Assembly: GCF_007679965.1 (NCBI RefSeq)
Contig: NZ_VEHL01000003.1
Span: 124,001-188,000 of the forward strand
Length of the DNA: 64,000 bases
From: Bordetella genomosp. 13
GTDB lineage: Bacteria > Pseudomonadota > Gammaproteobacteria > Burkholderiales > Burkholderiaceae_B
Direction: 5' to 3'
In this document: piece by piece, positions 1 to 9,427 of the stretch
Layout: each line of letters opens with the position of its first letter
Position numbering within the stretch: the stretch's first letter is position 1
Translations under genes and position numbers: made by a program
The notes under the pieces: model-generated
The model's input: the letters and a program-made list of their open reading frames with translations, nothing else
Databases searched by the model: none
Told to the model about the DNA's origin: nothing

Positions 1-376
1 ACACCTGCATCACCGGCACGATCACCAGCTGGGCCAGGCGGTCCATGGGCTGCAGCGTGAATTCGGTCGACCCGCGGTTCCAGGTCGAGACCATCAGCTG
101 GCCCTGGTAGTCGGAGTCGATCAGCCCCACCAGGTTGCCCAGCACGATGCCGTGCTTGTGGCCCAGTCCCGAGCGCGGCAGGATCATGGCCGCGTAGCCG
201 GGATCGGCGATGTGGATGGCCAGGCCCGTGGGCACCAGCCCGGTGGCGCCGGGGGCGAGGGTCAGCGGCGCGTCCAGGCAGGCGCGCAGGTCCAGCCCGG
301 CCGAGCCGGGCGTGGCGTAGGCGGGCAGGAACTCGCGCATGCGCGCGTCCAGGATCTTCAGGTCGACGGAATTCAT
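1..376 (-). CDS. dut: dUTP diphosphatase (dUTPase), 3' end outside window
   Basis: The enzyme hydrolyses dUTP to dUMP and pyrophosphate in the cytosol, keeping uracil out of DNA and supplying dUMP for thymidylate synthesis. The visible 125 residues begin MNSVDLKIL and show the family motifs in order: [10 protein letters not shown] (residues 23-32), PRSGLG (67-72) and [10 protein letters not shown] (84-93), which holds the catalytic aspartate region. The C-terminal glycine-rich arm that closes over the neighbouring active site in the trimer lies beyond the left edge. It reads in the same direction as coaBC but is separated from it here by three other genes, although dfp and dut are often neighbours in bacteria. 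Confidence 0.95.
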   Translation of the reverse strand, partial: MNSVDLKILDARMREFLPAYATPGSAGLDLRACLDAPLTLAPGATGLVPTGLAIHIADPGYAAMILPRSGLGHKHGIVLGNLVGLIDSDYQGQLMVSTWNRGSTEFTLQPMDRLAQLVIVPVMQV

Positions 377-513
377 GGTGTGGGGGGAACGGGGTAGGGC
401 GGGGCGCGGTGCGCCGGGGGGCCAAGGGTACCAAAGAACTGGCTGGCATATCGCCGACATGCCGCTGGCTTTGGCGGCCCCTGTCTTTGGAGGCAAGGCT
501 GAGCCGGAGGGCT

Positions 514-1083
514 TCAGTCGCCTTTGCGCACCAGCGATTCCAGCTTGCCGTACTGCGGCAGTGCGCCTTGCCGCGCCTTGGCGCGCAGCCCACGCGCGGC
601 GCGGAACAACATGAACGACACGAATCCCAGGAACACCGCGGGGAAAAAGGCTTCGATCTCGTAATGCTCGCGGTTGATGGCCTCGAGCACGGTGGACACG
701 GCATTCCAGGCCAGCAGCGCGGCCACGACGGTCAGCACGAAGGCGACGCGGCGATGCGAGGCCAGCTTGGCCAATTGCGCCGACGCCTCGGGCGAGCCCG
801 CCGCGAAGCCGCCGGGCGTGCCGCGCGGCGGCCGGGGCACCGGCTTGGCGGCGGCCGGCTTGGTGTCGTTGCGGCCCCAGCCCGTATCCCACTGGCTGGC
901 CTGCGGCCCGCCCGGCACGGCGTCGGGAAACTGCTGCTCCTGGTGGACGATGGCCTGGCGGCGAGTCTTCTTCTCGGCACGGGTGGGCTTGATGACCTGG
1001 CCGGGCGCCTGCATGCCGGTGCGGCCCAGCGCCTCGACGTAGCTGGCGAAGTCGCCGTTCTTGGGTTCTCCGGGCAATGTCAT
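514..1083 (-). CDS. hypothetical two-segment membrane protein
   Basis: This 189-residue protein is not recognised. The N-terminal half is hydrophilic and rich in Pro, Gly, Ala and Lys, and looks disordered (about residues 20-100). Two hydrophobic segments follow at about 112-130 ([17 protein letters not shown]) and 145-162 ([15 protein letters not shown]), then a basic tail. The layout suggests a small inner-membrane protein with a cytoplasmic N-terminus. The start MTLPGEP is chosen because a longer reading would run through the upstream DedA gene in another frame. It ends 15 bases from the DedA stop on the same strand and is probably co-transcribed with it. Confidence 0.75.
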   Translation of the reverse strand: MTLPGEPKNGDFASYVEALGRTGMQAPGQVIKPTRAEKKTRRQAIVHQEQQFPDAVPGGPQASQWDTGWGRNDTKPAAAKPVPRPPRGTPGGFAAGSPEASAQLAKLASHRRVAFVLTVVAALLAWNAVSTVLEAINREHYEIEAFFPAVFLGFVSFMLFRAARGLRAKARQGALPQYGKLESLVRKGD

Positions 1084-1097
1084 GGCAGGGATTCCGG

Positions 1098-1733
1098 TCA
1101 ATTGCCGCGGCGCTCGGCCACGGGACGGCGCTTGCGCATCAGCATCGACAGCAGGCCGCCGCCGATCACGATGGATGCCAGCACGCCGACCGCCAGCGTC
1201 AGTTGCTGGGCCTCCTGCGCGGCGCCCAGGCCGCGCGCGGTCAGGTAGCCGGGCGCCAGCATCAGCGGCAGCCACAGCACGGCCGACAGCACGTTGGCCG
1301 CCTGGAAGCGCCAGTGGTCCATGCGCATCACGCCGGCCACGGTGGGCACGGTGGAACGCAGCGGCCCCAGGAAGCGGCCGATCACCACCGAGGCGAAGCC
1401 GTACCGCCAGAAGAACAGGCGCGCCCGCGCCACGTTGGCGCGCTGGCGGTTCAGCGGCCAGCGGCGCAGCACGCCCGGCCCCATCCAGCGGCCGATGGCG
1501 TACGAGATGGCGTCGCCGACCACGGCGCCCGCCACGCCCCAGGCCAGGATGCTCCAGGGCGCCAGCGTGCCCGAGCCGATCAGGCCGCCGGTGATCAGCA
1601 GCAGGGCGGTCGCCGGAATGAACAGGCCGACCACCAGCAGCGATTCCCCCAGCGTCAGCAGGAAGGTGATCAGCCCCGCCCATTCCTGATTGGCCTGGAT
1701 GAAGTCGCCGATCTGTTCGATGTAAGTGTCCAT
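1098..1733 (-). CDS. DedA/SNARE-associated family membrane protein
   Basis: DedA-family integral membrane proteins act in membrane homeostasis; recent work on relatives implicates some in flipping undecaprenyl phosphate or phospholipids. The 211 residues show the expected layout: an amphipathic start, a re-entrant segment with an acidic residue in [17 protein letters not shown] (about 28-44), the conserved stretch R-F-x-G-P-L-R-S-x-V-P-x-x-A-G (about 117-131) and hydrophobic segments near the C-terminus. The basic tail [10 protein letters not shown] would lie in the cytoplasm. Family membership is clear; the transported lipid is unknown. Confidence 0.88.
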   Translation of the reverse strand: MDTYIEQIGDFIQANQEWAGLITFLLTLGESLLVVGLFIPATALLLITGGLIGSGTLAPWSILAWGVAGAVVGDAISYAIGRWMGPGVLRRWPLNRQRANVARARLFFWRYGFASVVIGRFLGPLRSTVPTVAGVMRMDHWRFQAANVLSAVLWLPLMLAPGYLTARGLGAAQEAQQLTLAVGVLASIVIGGGLLSMLMRKRRPVAERRGN

Positions 1734-1839
1734 ATGTGGGTGCAAAGCCTGAGCGTCCTGTATCTTAACGCCTGCCCGGAGGGGCCGCGCGGGGCGGCCG
1801 GCGGGCGCGCGCAAGGGAGTTCGCGGCGGGCCCGCGGCC

Positions 1840-1870
1840 GGGTGTAAAACACCCCCTGTCAGAGGGGTGT
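1840..1870 (+). promoter_or_regulatory. two mutually exclusive hairpins upstream of the hydrolase gene
   Basis: The segment 1840-1845 (gggtgt) can pair with 1849-1854 (acaccc) across a 3-base loop. The same middle strand, 1849-1855 (acacccc), pairs perfectly with 1864-1870 (ggggtgt) across an 8-base loop. Only one hairpin can form at a time. The element lies in the divergent gap between the dedA-like gene and the hydrolase, 47 bases before the hydrolase ATG. A role in attenuation or as an operator is only inferred. Confidence 0.45.
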
Positions 1871-1917
1871 CGGGCGCCGCCCGCCGGATCCGGCGCATTT
1901 TCGGGATTGAAGTCTTC

Positions 1918-2955
1918 ATGGATTCGTTGACGCAGGCGGTGCTGGGCGCCGGCATACAGGGCGCGGTGCTGGGACGCATGCAGGGGCGCCGCGCGCTGCT
2001 GTACGGCGCCTTGCTGGGCACGCTGCCCGACCTGGACGTGCTGGTGCGCTATGCCGACCCGGTGTCGTCCATGACGTACCACCGTGGGTTTTCGCATTCG
2101 GTGTTCGTGCTGAGTGCGCTGTCGGTCGTCATGGCGTGGCTGATCCGCAGGCGGTGGCCGCAGGCGCCGTACGGCCCGTGGCGGCTGCTGCTGGCCATCT
2201 GGCTGGTGCTGATCACGCATCCCGTGCTCGACGCCTTCACGGTCTACGGCACGCAGCTGTTCTGGCCGCTGGCCTGGACGCCCGAGAGCTGGTCGGCGGT
2301 CTTCATCATCGATCCGGTCTACACGCTGCCCATGCTGTTCGCCGTGCTGGCGGCTGGCATCGCCGGGGTCACCGTCCGCACGCAGCGGGCCATGGCGGCC
2401 ACGGTGGTGTTCGGGGCGCTGTACCTGCTGTCGGGGCTGGCGGGGCGCTGGCAGGCCGAGCAGCGCGTGCTGGCCGAGCTGGGCCGGCAGGGCATGCAGG
2501 TCGACCGGGTCATCGGCACGCCCATGCCCTTCAACACGCTGCTGTGGCGCGTGGTGGCCGCCACGCCCGACGGCGACTACTACGAAGCCGTCAGCGGCTG
2601 GTTCGACCGCGCGCCGCCCGAGACCCTGCGCCTGCCGCGCCACACCGACCTGGCGGCCGCGCTGGCCGACGTGCCGCTGCACCAGCGGCTGCGCTGGTTC
2701 ACCGACGACTGGCTGCGCTACGACGCCCTGGGCGACGCACTGGTGGTGACCGATCTGCGCATGGGCGTGGCCGGCTACTACACGTTCCGTTTCGTGATGG
2801 CCGAGCGCGGGGCCAACGGGCAGTGGCAGGCGGTCACGCCCTATCGGTGGCCCAGCGACCGAGGCGGCGGCGAGCAACTGCGTCGCATGGTGGACCGTGT
2901 CGTCGACGGCCTGCCGCTGCCGCTGGCCACGTGGTCGGAGCAGGCGCTGCACTGA
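1918..2955 (+). CDS. membrane-bound metal-dependent hydrolase (YdjM/DUF457 family)
   Basis: This 345-residue inner-membrane protein belongs to the LexA-regulated YdjM-like metal-dependent hydrolase family, whose substrate is not established. It begins MDSLTQAVLGAGIQGAVLG and carries the family's histidine/aspartate motifs: PDLDVL (about 40-45), YHRGFSHS (about 57-64) and THPVLDAFTVYG (about 99-110). Several hydrophobic segments follow, and the C-terminal 150 residues form a soluble, probably periplasmic, domain. The ATG at 1918 is preferred over an upstream in-frame ATG at 1867 because homologues begin at the MDS(L/I)TQA motif. It stands alone between divergent dedA and convergent coaBC. Confidence 0.85.
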   Translation: MDSLTQAVLGAGIQGAVLGRMQGRRALLYGALLGTLPDLDVLVRYADPVSSMTYHRGFSHSVFVLSALSVVMAWLIRRRWPQAPYGPWRLLLAIWLVLITHPVLDAFTVYGTQLFWPLAWTPESWSAVFIIDPVYTLPMLFAVLAAGIAGVTVRTQRAMAATVVFGALYLLSGLAGRWQAEQRVLAELGRQGMQVDRVIGTPMPFNTLLWRVVAATPDGDYYEAVSGWFDRAPPETLRLPRHTDLAAALADVPLHQRLRWFTDDWLRYDALGDALVVTDLRMGVAGYYTFRFVMAERGANGQWQAVTPYRWPSDRGGGEQLRRMVDRVVDGLPLPLATWSEQALH

Positions 2956-3042
2956 GCGTGTCGGCCCGCATCCATGCGGGCGGCCGGGTGTCGCAGTTCC
3001 GGGTGCAGGACCTGCAGTTCCGCCGCGCCAGCAGAAATGAAG

Positions 3043-3079
3043 AAGGCCCGCGACTCATGTGTCGCGGGCCTTCGTTTTT
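3043..3079 (+). terminator. intrinsic terminator after the hydrolase gene
   Basis: A perfect 12-bp stem (aaggcccgcgac / gtcgcgggcctt) with a 6-base loop is followed by cgttttt. It lies between the convergent hydrolase and coaBC genes and could serve both, although the T-tract is better on the plus strand. Confidence 0.85.
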
Positions 3080-3099
3080 CGTCGCAGCGGGGGCCTTGG

Positions 3100-4302
3100 T
3101 CAGGGCTTGCGAGGCAGCCGGGCCGCGATCTCGGCCACCAGCCGGCGCGCCGCGTCCAGCTTGGGCGCGGCGGGCAACGGATGCACGCCGGCTTCATCGA
3201 ACAGCACCAGTTCGGTGGTGTCCGCGTCCATCACCTTGTGCGCCAGGTTGCCCACCAGCAGCGGAATGCCCTTGCGCTGGCGCTTGGACTCGGCGTGTTC
3301 GGCCAGCTTCTCGGTCTCGGCGGCGAAGCCCACGCACCAGGGGCCATCGGCCATGCGCGCCACTTCGGCCAGGATGTCGGGATTGGGTTCGAATTCCATC
3401 ACGGGGGCGCCGCCGCCCTCGGAGGTCTTCTTCAGCTTCTGCTCGCTGACGTTCTTGATGCGCCAGTCGGCCACCGCGGCCACGGCCACGAAGACGTCGG
3501 CGTCGGCGGCGCTGGCCATCACGGCGTCGCGCATCTGGCGCGCCGTCATCACCTGCAGCGCGGTGACGCCGCGCGGCACGGGCAGGGCGGTGGCGCCGGT
3601 GATCAGCGTGACCCGCGCGCCGGCCTCGTGCGCGGCGCGCGCCAGCGCATAGCCGGTCTTGCCGGACGAGCGGTTGCTCAGCACGCGCACCGGGTCGACC
3701 GGCTCGGACGTGGGGCCCGCCGTCAGCAGCACGTGGCGGCCGGCCAGCAGCTTCGGCTGGAACGAGGCGATCAGGTCGGACAGGATCTCGTGCGGCTCGA
3801 GCATGCGGCCGCTGCCGGTCTCGCCGCAGGCCTGCTCACCGGCGGCCGGGCCCAGCACGCCGATGCCGTCGGCGCGCAGTTGCGCCACGTTGCGCTGCGT
3901 GGCCGGGTTGGCCCACATCTCGCGGTTCATCGCGGGCGCCACCAGCAGCGGACAGGCGCGCGCCAGGCACAGCGTGGACAGCAGGTCGTCGGCCAACCCA
4001 TGTACCAGCTTGGCCATGAAGTCGGCGCTGGCCGGCGCGATCAGCACCGCGTCGGCGCCGCGTGTCAGGTCGATGTGCGCCATGTTGTTGGGCACGCGCG
4101 CGTCCCACGCGTCGACGAAGACCGGCCGGCCCGACAGGGCCTGCATGGTGACGGGCGTGATGAAGTGCGTGGCCGCCTCGGTCATGACGACGTCGACGAC
4201 GGCGCCCTGTTCGGTCATGCGGCGCACCAGCTCGGCGATCTTGTAGCAGGCGATGCCGCCGGTCATTCCGATGACGATGCGTTTGCGGGCGAGGTCTAGC
4301 AT
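3100..4302 (-). CDS. coaBC: bifunctional phosphopantothenoylcysteine decarboxylase / phosphopantothenate-cysteine ligase
   Basis: CoaBC (Dfp) performs two consecutive steps of coenzyme A synthesis: CTP-dependent joining of cysteine to 4'-phosphopantothenate and FMN-dependent decarboxylation of the product. The 400-residue length is typical. The N-terminal CoaC flavodoxin-like domain shows GMTGGIACYK (about 12-21), the PAMNREMW motif (about 122-129) and the active-site cysteine motif ACGETGSGRM (about 158-167). The CoaB domain begins near LLTAGPTSEPVDPVR (about 193-207) and contains NRSSGKTG and the IKNVSEQKLKK lysine loop. It follows lspA by 39 bases on the same strand. Confidence 0.96.
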   Translation of the reverse strand: MLDLARKRIVIGMTGGIACYKIAELVRRMTEQGAVVDVVMTEAATHFITPVTMQALSGRPVFVDAWDARVPNNMAHIDLTRGADAVLIAPASADFMAKLVHGLADDLLSTLCLARACPLLVAPAMNREMWANPATQRNVAQLRADGIGVLGPAAGEQACGETGSGRMLEPHEILSDLIASFQPKLLAGRHVLLTAGPTSEPVDPVRVLSNRSSGKTGYALARAAHEAGARVTLITGATALPVPRGVTALQVMTARQMRDAVMASAADADVFVAVAAVADWRIKNVSEQKLKKTSEGGGAPVMEFEPNPDILAEVARMADGPWCVGFAAETEKLAEHAESKRQRKGIPLLVGNLAHKVMDADTTELVLFDEAGVHPLPAAPKLDAARRLVAEIAARLPRKP

Positions 4303-4341
4303 GGCGGTGCGGCTCAGTAGGGGGTCATGCCATTATGCAGG

Positions 4342-4860
4342 CTATGCGCCCGCGGTGCGCGCCTTGCGGGCGCGCAGGATCTCGTCGAGCACCAGCAGCA
4401 CCGCACCGCACGTGATGCCTACGTCGGCCAGGTTGAAGGCCGGATAGTACCAGTCGCGCCAGTAGAACAGCAGGAAGTCCACGACGTGGCCATAGGCCAC
4501 GCGGTCGATCACGTTGCCCAGCGCGCCGCCCATGATCATGGCCAGTGCCAGGCAGAAGCGCGGCTGGCCCTTGGTCCGGCGCAGCAGCCAGGTGATGAAG
4601 ACGGCCGCGCCGATGCCCAGCAGCGTGAACAGCCAGCGCTGCCAGCCTTCTTCCTTGGCCAGGAAACTGAAGGCTGCGCCGCGGTTGTACATCAGCGTGA
4701 AGTCGAAGAACGGCAGCACATTCAGGCGCTGGCCGTACGAGAACGCGTTGTCGAAGTACAGCTTGGTCGCCTGATCGAACACGATGATCAGGGCGGCCAG
4801 GCCGAGCCAGCGCCCCAGGTTGGAGCGGGCGCCGTCGTCGGTGGTGGCTGCCGGGACCAT
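4342..4860 (-). CDS. lspA: lipoprotein signal peptidase (signal peptidase II)
   Basis: LspA is the inner-membrane aspartyl protease that removes the signal peptide from diacylglyceryl-modified prolipoproteins. The 172-residue protein has four hydrophobic segments and both catalytic aspartate motifs, GNVIDR (about 122-127) and FNLAD (about 147-151), as well as FDQATK near residue 27. The ATG at 4860 is only two bases after the ileS stop, so the pair is probably translationally coupled. The ileS-lspA order is widely conserved. Confidence 0.96.
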   Translation of the reverse strand: MVPAATTDDGARSNLGRWLGLAALIIVFDQATKLYFDNAFSYGQRLNVLPFFDFTLMYNRGAAFSFLAKEEGWQRWLFTLLGIGAAVFITWLLRRTKGQPRFCLALAMIMGGALGNVIDRVAYGHVVDFLLFYWRDWYYPAFNLADVGITCGAVLLVLDEILRARKARTAGA

Positions 4861-4862
4861 GG

Positions 4863-7724
4863 TCAGGCCTTCTCGCGCGGTTCGCCCGCGCCGAACAGGT
4901 TGGCCACGCAGCGCCCGCAGATCTCGGGATGCTCGGCATCGGCACCGACGTCGTCGCGCCAGTGCCAGCAGCGCTCGCACTTCCGGTGCGAGGACGGCGT
5001 GATCTGCACCTGCAGCTCGCCGTCGCCTTCGTGCACCGTGGCGCGCGAGACGATGAGCACGAAACGCAGGTCGCCCGCCAGGCTGGCCAGCCATTCGCGG
5101 TCTTGCGCGGTGGCGCGCACGTCGACCTCGGCCTGCAGCGACGAGCCGATGTTGCCGGCCGTGCGCACCTCTTCCAGCTTGCGCTGCACCTCGGCACGGA
5201 TGGCGCGCAGGCGCGTCCACTTGGCCGTCAGGGCCTGGGCGTCGTCGTACGCGGGCAGCACGTGATAGACCTCGGTGAAGATGGTGGCGCGGGCCGCCTC
5301 GCCCAGGTGCTTCAGGGTCGACGCGCCCAGCAGCTTCCAGGCTTCCTCGGCCGTGAACGACAGGATCGGCGCCATCAGCTTCAGCAGCGTCTGCGTGATC
5401 TCCAGCAGCGCCGTCTGCGCCGAGCGGCGCGCGCGGCTGCCGGCGGCCGTGGTGTACAGGCGGTCCTTCAGGATGTCCAGGTAGAACGCGCCCAGGTCTT
5501 CCGAGCAGAAGGTCTGCAGGCGCGAGACGGCCGGATGGAAGTCGTAGCGCTCGTAGTTGGCCAGCACGTCGGCCTGCATCTGCGCCGTCATGGCCAGCGC
5601 GTAGCGGTCGATCTCGAACAGCTCGGCGTGCGGCACGGCCTGAGTCGCCGGGTCGAAGTCGGCCACGTTGGCCAGCAGGAAGCGCAGCGTGTTGCGGATG
5701 CGGCGGTAGCCCTCGACCACGCGCTTGAGGATCTCGTCGGAGATCGACAGCTCGCCCGAGTAGTCGGTGGAGGCGACCCACAGGCGCAGGATCTCCGCGC
5801 CCAGCGAGTCGGACACCTTCTGCGGCGCGATGACGTTGCCGACCGACTTGCTCATCTTGCGGCCCTGGCCGTCGACCACGAAGCCGTGGGTCAGCAGCGC
5901 CTTGTAGGGCGCGCGGCCATACAGCATGCAGCCGGTCAGCAGCGACGAATGAAACCAGCCGCGATGCTGGTCCGAGCCTTCCAGGTACAGGTCGGCGGGC
6001 CAGGCCAGCTGTTCGCCGTGCGAGCCGCCCAGGTCGTGGTCCTTGCCGCCCAGCACCGTGGCGTGCGTGGTGCCCGAGTCGAACCACACGTCCAGCGTGT
6101 CGCGGTTCTTCTCGTACTGGTCGGCCTCGTCGCCCAGCAGGTCGCGCGGGTCCAGGCTCTGCCAGGCCTCGATGCCGTGCTGTTCGACGCGTTGCGCGAT
6201 CTGCTCGAGCAGTTCGTCGGTGCGCGGATGCAGCGCGCCGGTTTCCTTGTGCACGAAGAAGGCCATCGGCACGCCCCATTGGCGCTGGCGCGACAGCGTC
6301 CAGTCGGGACGGTTGGCGATCATGGCGTGCAGGCGCGCGCGGCCCCACGCGGGGTAGAAATCGGTGGCGTCGATCGCGGCCAGCGCGGTCTGGCGCAGCG
6401 GCGCGTTGCCGTCGTTGGGTTGCACGTCCATGCCCGCGAACCACTGGCTGGTGGCGCGGTAGATGATGGGCGTCTTGTGGCGCCAGCAGTGCATGTAGCT
6501 GTGCGGCAGCTTCACCACGTGCATCAGCGAGCCGGCTTCCTTCAGCGTCTCGGTGATCCTGGGGTTGGCCTCCCAGATCGACAGGCCGCCGAACAGCGGC
6601 AGGCTGGGCACGTACTTGCCGTCGCCCATCACGGGGCTCAGGATCTCGTCGTCGCGCACGCCGTGTTCCTTGCAGGACACGAAGTCTTCGATGCCGTAGG
6701 CGGGCGCCGAGTGCACCAGGCCCGTGCCGGCGTCCAGCGTGACGTAGTCGCCCAGGTAGATGGGCGAGGTGCGGTCGTAGCCGGCGTCGACGTGGGCCAG
6801 CGGGTGGCGCATGCGCAGGCCGGCCAGCGCCGCGCCCTTGGCGGTGGCGATGACCTCGCCCTGCAGGCCCCAGGTCTTCAGGCATTCCTCGACGCGCTCG
6901 GCGGCCAGCAGCAGCAGCGGGCCGTGCGCCGGCGCGGGCGTGGCGCGCACCAGCACGTAGTCGAAGTCGGGATGGGCGTTCAGCGCCTGGTTGGACGGGA
7001 TGGTCCAGGGCGTGGTGGTCCAGATCACCGCGGCGCCGTCTTCCACCGAGCTGAGCCCGAAGGCGGCGGCCAGCGCGTCGCGGTCGGCGAACGGGAAGGC
7101 CACGTCGATGGCCGGATCCACCCGGTCGGCGTACTCGACCTCGGCTTCGGCCAGCGCCGAGCCGCAGTCGAAGCACCAGTTCACCGGCTTCAGGCCGCGG
7201 AACACGTAGCCCTTCTTCAGGATGCGCCCGAGCGCGCGGATCTCGTCGGCCTCGTTGCTGAAGTTCATGGTGAGGTACGGACGATCCCAGTCGCCCAGCA
7301 CGCCCAGGCGCTTGAAGTCCTTGCGCTGGCGGTCGATCTGCTCCAGCGCATAGGCGCGGGCACGCGACTGCACTTCCGCCACGGGCAGGTGCTTGCCGTA
7401 CTTCTTCTCGATCTGGATCTCGATCGGCATGCCGTGGCAGTCCCAGCCCGGCACGTACTGCGCGTCGAAGCCCGCCATGTTGCGGCTCTTGACGATGATG
7501 TCCTTCAGGATCTTGTTGACCGCGTGCCCGATGTGGATGTCGCCGTTGGCATAGGGCGGGCCGTCATGCAGCACGAAACGCGGGCGGCCATCGCTGGCGG
7601 CGCGGATCGCCTGGTAGATGCGGTTTTCTTCCCATTCGGCCACCCAGGCCGGTTCCCGCTTGGCGAGATCGCCGCGCATGGGGAAGGGAGTGTCGGGCAG
7701 GTTGAGGGTGTTTTTATAGTCCAT
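4863..7724 (-). CDS. ileS: isoleucyl-tRNA synthetase
   Basis: IleS is a class I aminoacyl-tRNA synthetase that charges tRNA-Ile and edits misactivated valine. The 953-residue protein has the ATP-site motif HIGH (in [12 protein letters not shown]), the CP1 editing domain in the middle, the KMSKS loop ([10 protein letters not shown], about residue 622), and a C-terminal zinc knuckle CERCWHW...CGRCVANL. The start is taken as ATG at 7724 ([18 protein letters not shown]), the usual N-terminus of the family; the longer reading begins at a TTG inside ribF. The gene overlaps the end of ribF by 11 bases, implying coupling. Confidence 0.97.
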   Translation of the reverse strand: MDYKNTLNLPDTPFPMRGDLAKREPAWVAEWEENRIYQAIRAASDGRPRFVLHDGPPYANGDIHIGHAVNKILKDIIVKSRNMAGFDAQYVPGWDCHGMPIEIQIEKKYGKHLPVAEVQSRARAYALEQIDRQRKDFKRLGVLGDWDRPYLTMNFSNEADEIRALGRILKKGYVFRGLKPVNWCFDCGSALAEAEVEYADRVDPAIDVAFPFADRDALAAAFGLSSVEDGAAVIWTTTPWTIPSNQALNAHPDFDYVLVRATPAPAHGPLLLLAAERVEECLKTWGLQGEVIATAKGAALAGLRMRHPLAHVDAGYDRTSPIYLGDYVTLDAGTGLVHSAPAYGIEDFVSCKEHGVRDDEILSPVMGDGKYVPSLPLFGGLSIWEANPRITETLKEAGSLMHVVKLPHSYMHCWRHKTPIIYRATSQWFAGMDVQPNDGNAPLRQTALAAIDATDFYPAWGRARLHAMIANRPDWTLSRQRQWGVPMAFFVHKETGALHPRTDELLEQIAQRVEQHGIEAWQSLDPRDLLGDEADQYEKNRDTLDVWFDSGTTHATVLGGKDHDLGGSHGEQLAWPADLYLEGSDQHRGWFHSSLLTGCMLYGRAPYKALLTHGFVVDGQGRKMSKSVGNVIAPQKVSDSLGAEILRLWVASTDYSGELSISDEILKRVVEGYRRIRNTLRFLLANVADFDPATQAVPHAELFEIDRYALAMTAQMQADVLANYERYDFHPAVSRLQTFCSEDLGAFYLDILKDRLYTTAAGSRARRSAQTALLEITQTLLKLMAPILSFTAEEAWKLLGASTLKHLGEAARATIFTEVYHVLPAYDDAQALTAKWTRLRAIRAEVQRKLEEVRTAGNIGSSLQAEVDVRATAQDREWLASLAGDLRFVLIVSRATVHEGDGELQVQITPSSHRKCERCWHWRDDVGADAEHPEICGRCVANLFGAGEPREKA

Positions 7725-8679
7725 GAACGGCAAAATAGGCGCGCGCGTTTCGCGCGTCTTCGGCGATGGCGGCAGTCAGGGAGGGGAGGTCGGGAAATTT
7801 CTCTTCGTCCCGCAGCTTGTGCAGGAATTCGATGCGCACGAGTTTACCGTAAGCGTCGGCCGGGCCATCGAGCAGATGCGACTCGAGCAGCACGCGGCCG
7901 TGGTCTTCCACGGTCGGACGCACGCCCAGGCTGGCCACGGCGGGCCGCGGCCCGTCGCCCAGGCCCAGCACGCGCACCACGTAGATGCCCGAGCGGGCCG
8001 CGCAGCGCGGCGCCACGCGCAGGTTCATCGTGGGATAGCCCAGCGTGCGGCCCAGCTTCTGGCCATGGATCACGTGCCCGCTGATGTGGAAAGGATGCCC
8101 AAGCAGGTCCTGCGCGCGTTCCAGGTCGCCCACGGCCAGCGCGGTGCGCACCTCGGAACTGGATATGCGGTGGCCCTGGCGGTCGGTCACGTCGGACAGC
8201 GTGTGCACCTCGAAGCCGTGGTGGGCGCCGGCCTCGCGCAGCAGGTCGATGTCGCCGCTGCGCTTGGCGCCGTAGCGGAAGTCTTCGCCCACCAGCAGCC
8301 AGCGGGTCTGCAGCCCATTGACCAGCAGGTCTTCGATGAAGGCATTGGCGGACATGCCGGCCAGCCTGGCGTTGAAGCGCTCGACCACGACCCGTTCGAT
8401 GCCCGCGCGCGCCAGGGCCGAGAGCTTGTCTCGCAGGCCGAAGATGCGGGTGGGCGCCAGCTCGGGGCGCTGGTTCAGGGCGGCGAAGTACTCGCGCGGG
8501 TGCGGTTCGAACGTCATCACCGCGGGCGCGAGCCCGCGGGCTTGCGCCTCGCGGCGCAGGCGCGACAGGATGGCCTGGTGGCCCAGGTGGACGCCGTCGA
8601 AATTGCCGATGGTCAGGGCGCACGGGGTGCGCCGGGCCGGCGGGGGCAGGTAGCGATAAATGCGCAGCGTAGGTTTCAC
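7714..8679 (-). CDS. ribF: bifunctional riboflavin kinase / FAD synthetase
   Basis: RibF phosphorylates riboflavin to FMN and adenylates FMN to FAD. The N-terminal nucleotidyltransferase half shows [16 protein letters not shown] and the later SSSEVRTAL signature. The C-terminal flavokinase half carries [10 protein letters not shown] and GIYVVRV, with the typical [15 protein letters not shown] region. A GTG at 8679 (reading [10 protein letters not shown]) is chosen as the likely start; a TTG two codons upstream at 8685 is the alternative. Length is about 321 residues, normal for the family. It heads the ribF-ileS-lspA-coaBC series and is divergent from purN with only 34 bases between the starts. 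Confidence 0.93.
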   Translation of the reverse strand: MKPTLRIYRYLPPPARRTPCALTIGNFDGVHLGHQAILSRLRREAQARGLAPAVMTFEPHPREYFAALNQRPELAPTRIFGLRDKLSALARAGIERVVVERFNARLAGMSANAFIEDLLVNGLQTRWLLVGEDFRYGAKRSGDIDLLREAGAHHGFEVHTLSDVTDRQGHRISSSEVRTALAVGDLERAQDLLGHPFHISGHVIHGQKLGRTLGYPTMNLRVAPRCAARSGIYVVRVLGLGDGPRPAVASLGVRPTVEDHGRVLLESHLLDGPADAYGKLVRIEFLHKLRDEEKFPDLPSLTAAIAEDARNARAYFAVHGL

Positions 8680-8690
8680 GAGCAACAGTT

Positions 8691-8696
8691 TACAAT
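8691..8696 (+). promoter_or_regulatory. candidate -10 box for purN
   Basis: TACAAT matches the sigma-70 -10 consensus at five of six positions and lies 18 bases before the purN ATG. No convincing -35 box is seen at the usual spacing. The resulting leader would be very short, about 10 bases. Confidence 0.35.
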
Positions 8697-8713
8697 TTCA
8701 GGTTGCCTTGCTC

Positions 8714-9427
8714 ATGGAAAGCCCCATCTTGCCGGATTTCTCCGCCGATTCCCCGCCCGCCGTCCAGCCTGCGGGCAGCGTGCGCCGCCGCCTCGTCCTG
8801 CTGATCTCGGGCCGCGGCAGCAACATGCAGGCGCTCGTCGACGCCTGCCGCGCCGAAAGGTGGCCCGCGGACGTGGCCGCCGTCATCAGCAGCCGTCCCG
8901 ATGCCGCCGGCCTGGACTGGGCACGCGCCCAGGGCATCGCCACGCAGGCCGTCAGCCATAAGGACTATCCCAGCCGCGAGGCCTTCGACGCCGCGCTGGC
9001 CGCCGCCATCGAATCCTACCAGCCCGACTACGTGCTGCTGGCCGGCTTCATGCGCGTGCTGACCCCCGGCTTCGTTGCCCGCTACGCCGGCCGGCTGGTC
9101 AACATCCATCCCTCCCTGCTGCCGGCTTTCCCCGGCCTGCACACGCATGCCCAGGCCATTGCCACCGGCGTGCGCGTGCATGGCTGCACCGTCCATTTCG
9201 TGACGCCGCTGCTGGACCACGGTCCGATCATCGCCCAGGGCTGCGTGCCCGTGCTGGCCGATGATACGCCCGAGGCCCTGGCCCAGCGGGTCCTGCAGGT
9301 CGAACACCTGGCCTATCCGGCCGCGGCCCGCTGGCTGGCCGAAGGCCGTGTCAGCCTGGCGGCCGACCAGCGGGTAGACGTCGCGGGCGACCCGCCCCGC
9401 CTGTTCATGCTCGAGTCTTGCCGATGA
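8714..9427 (+). CDS. purN: phosphoribosylglycinamide formyltransferase
   Basis: PurN transfers a formyl group from 10-formyltetrahydrofolate to GAR in purine biosynthesis. The protein (237 residues, slightly longer than the usual 210 because of an N-terminal extension of about 30 residues) has the substrate-binding motif LLISGRGSNMQAL, the formyl-folate loop LLAGFMRVLTPGF, and the catalytic signature VNIHPSLLPAFPGLHTHAQA with Asn and His, then CTVHFVTPLLDHGPII with the catalytic Asp. The start at MESPILPDF is used; a shorter start is not available before the first beta strand. It overlaps the next gene by 4 bases (ATGA). Confidence 0.95.
   Translation: MESPILPDFSADSPPAVQPAGSVRRRLVLLISGRGSNMQALVDACRAERWPADVAAVISSRPDAAGLDWARAQGIATQAVSHKDYPSREAFDAALAAAIESYQPDYVLLAGFMRVLTPGFVARYAGRLVNIHPSLLPAFPGLHTHAQAIATGVRVHGCTVHFVTPLLDHGPIIAQGCVPVLADDTPEALAQRVLQVEHLAYPAAARWLAEGRVSLAADQRVDVAGDPPRLFMLESCR

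Noticed and set aside
4929..8084. 1051-codon plus-strand open frame
   Set aside because: It is antisense to ileS and ribF and reflects the strong GC codon bias; the protein is low-complexity and unlike any family.
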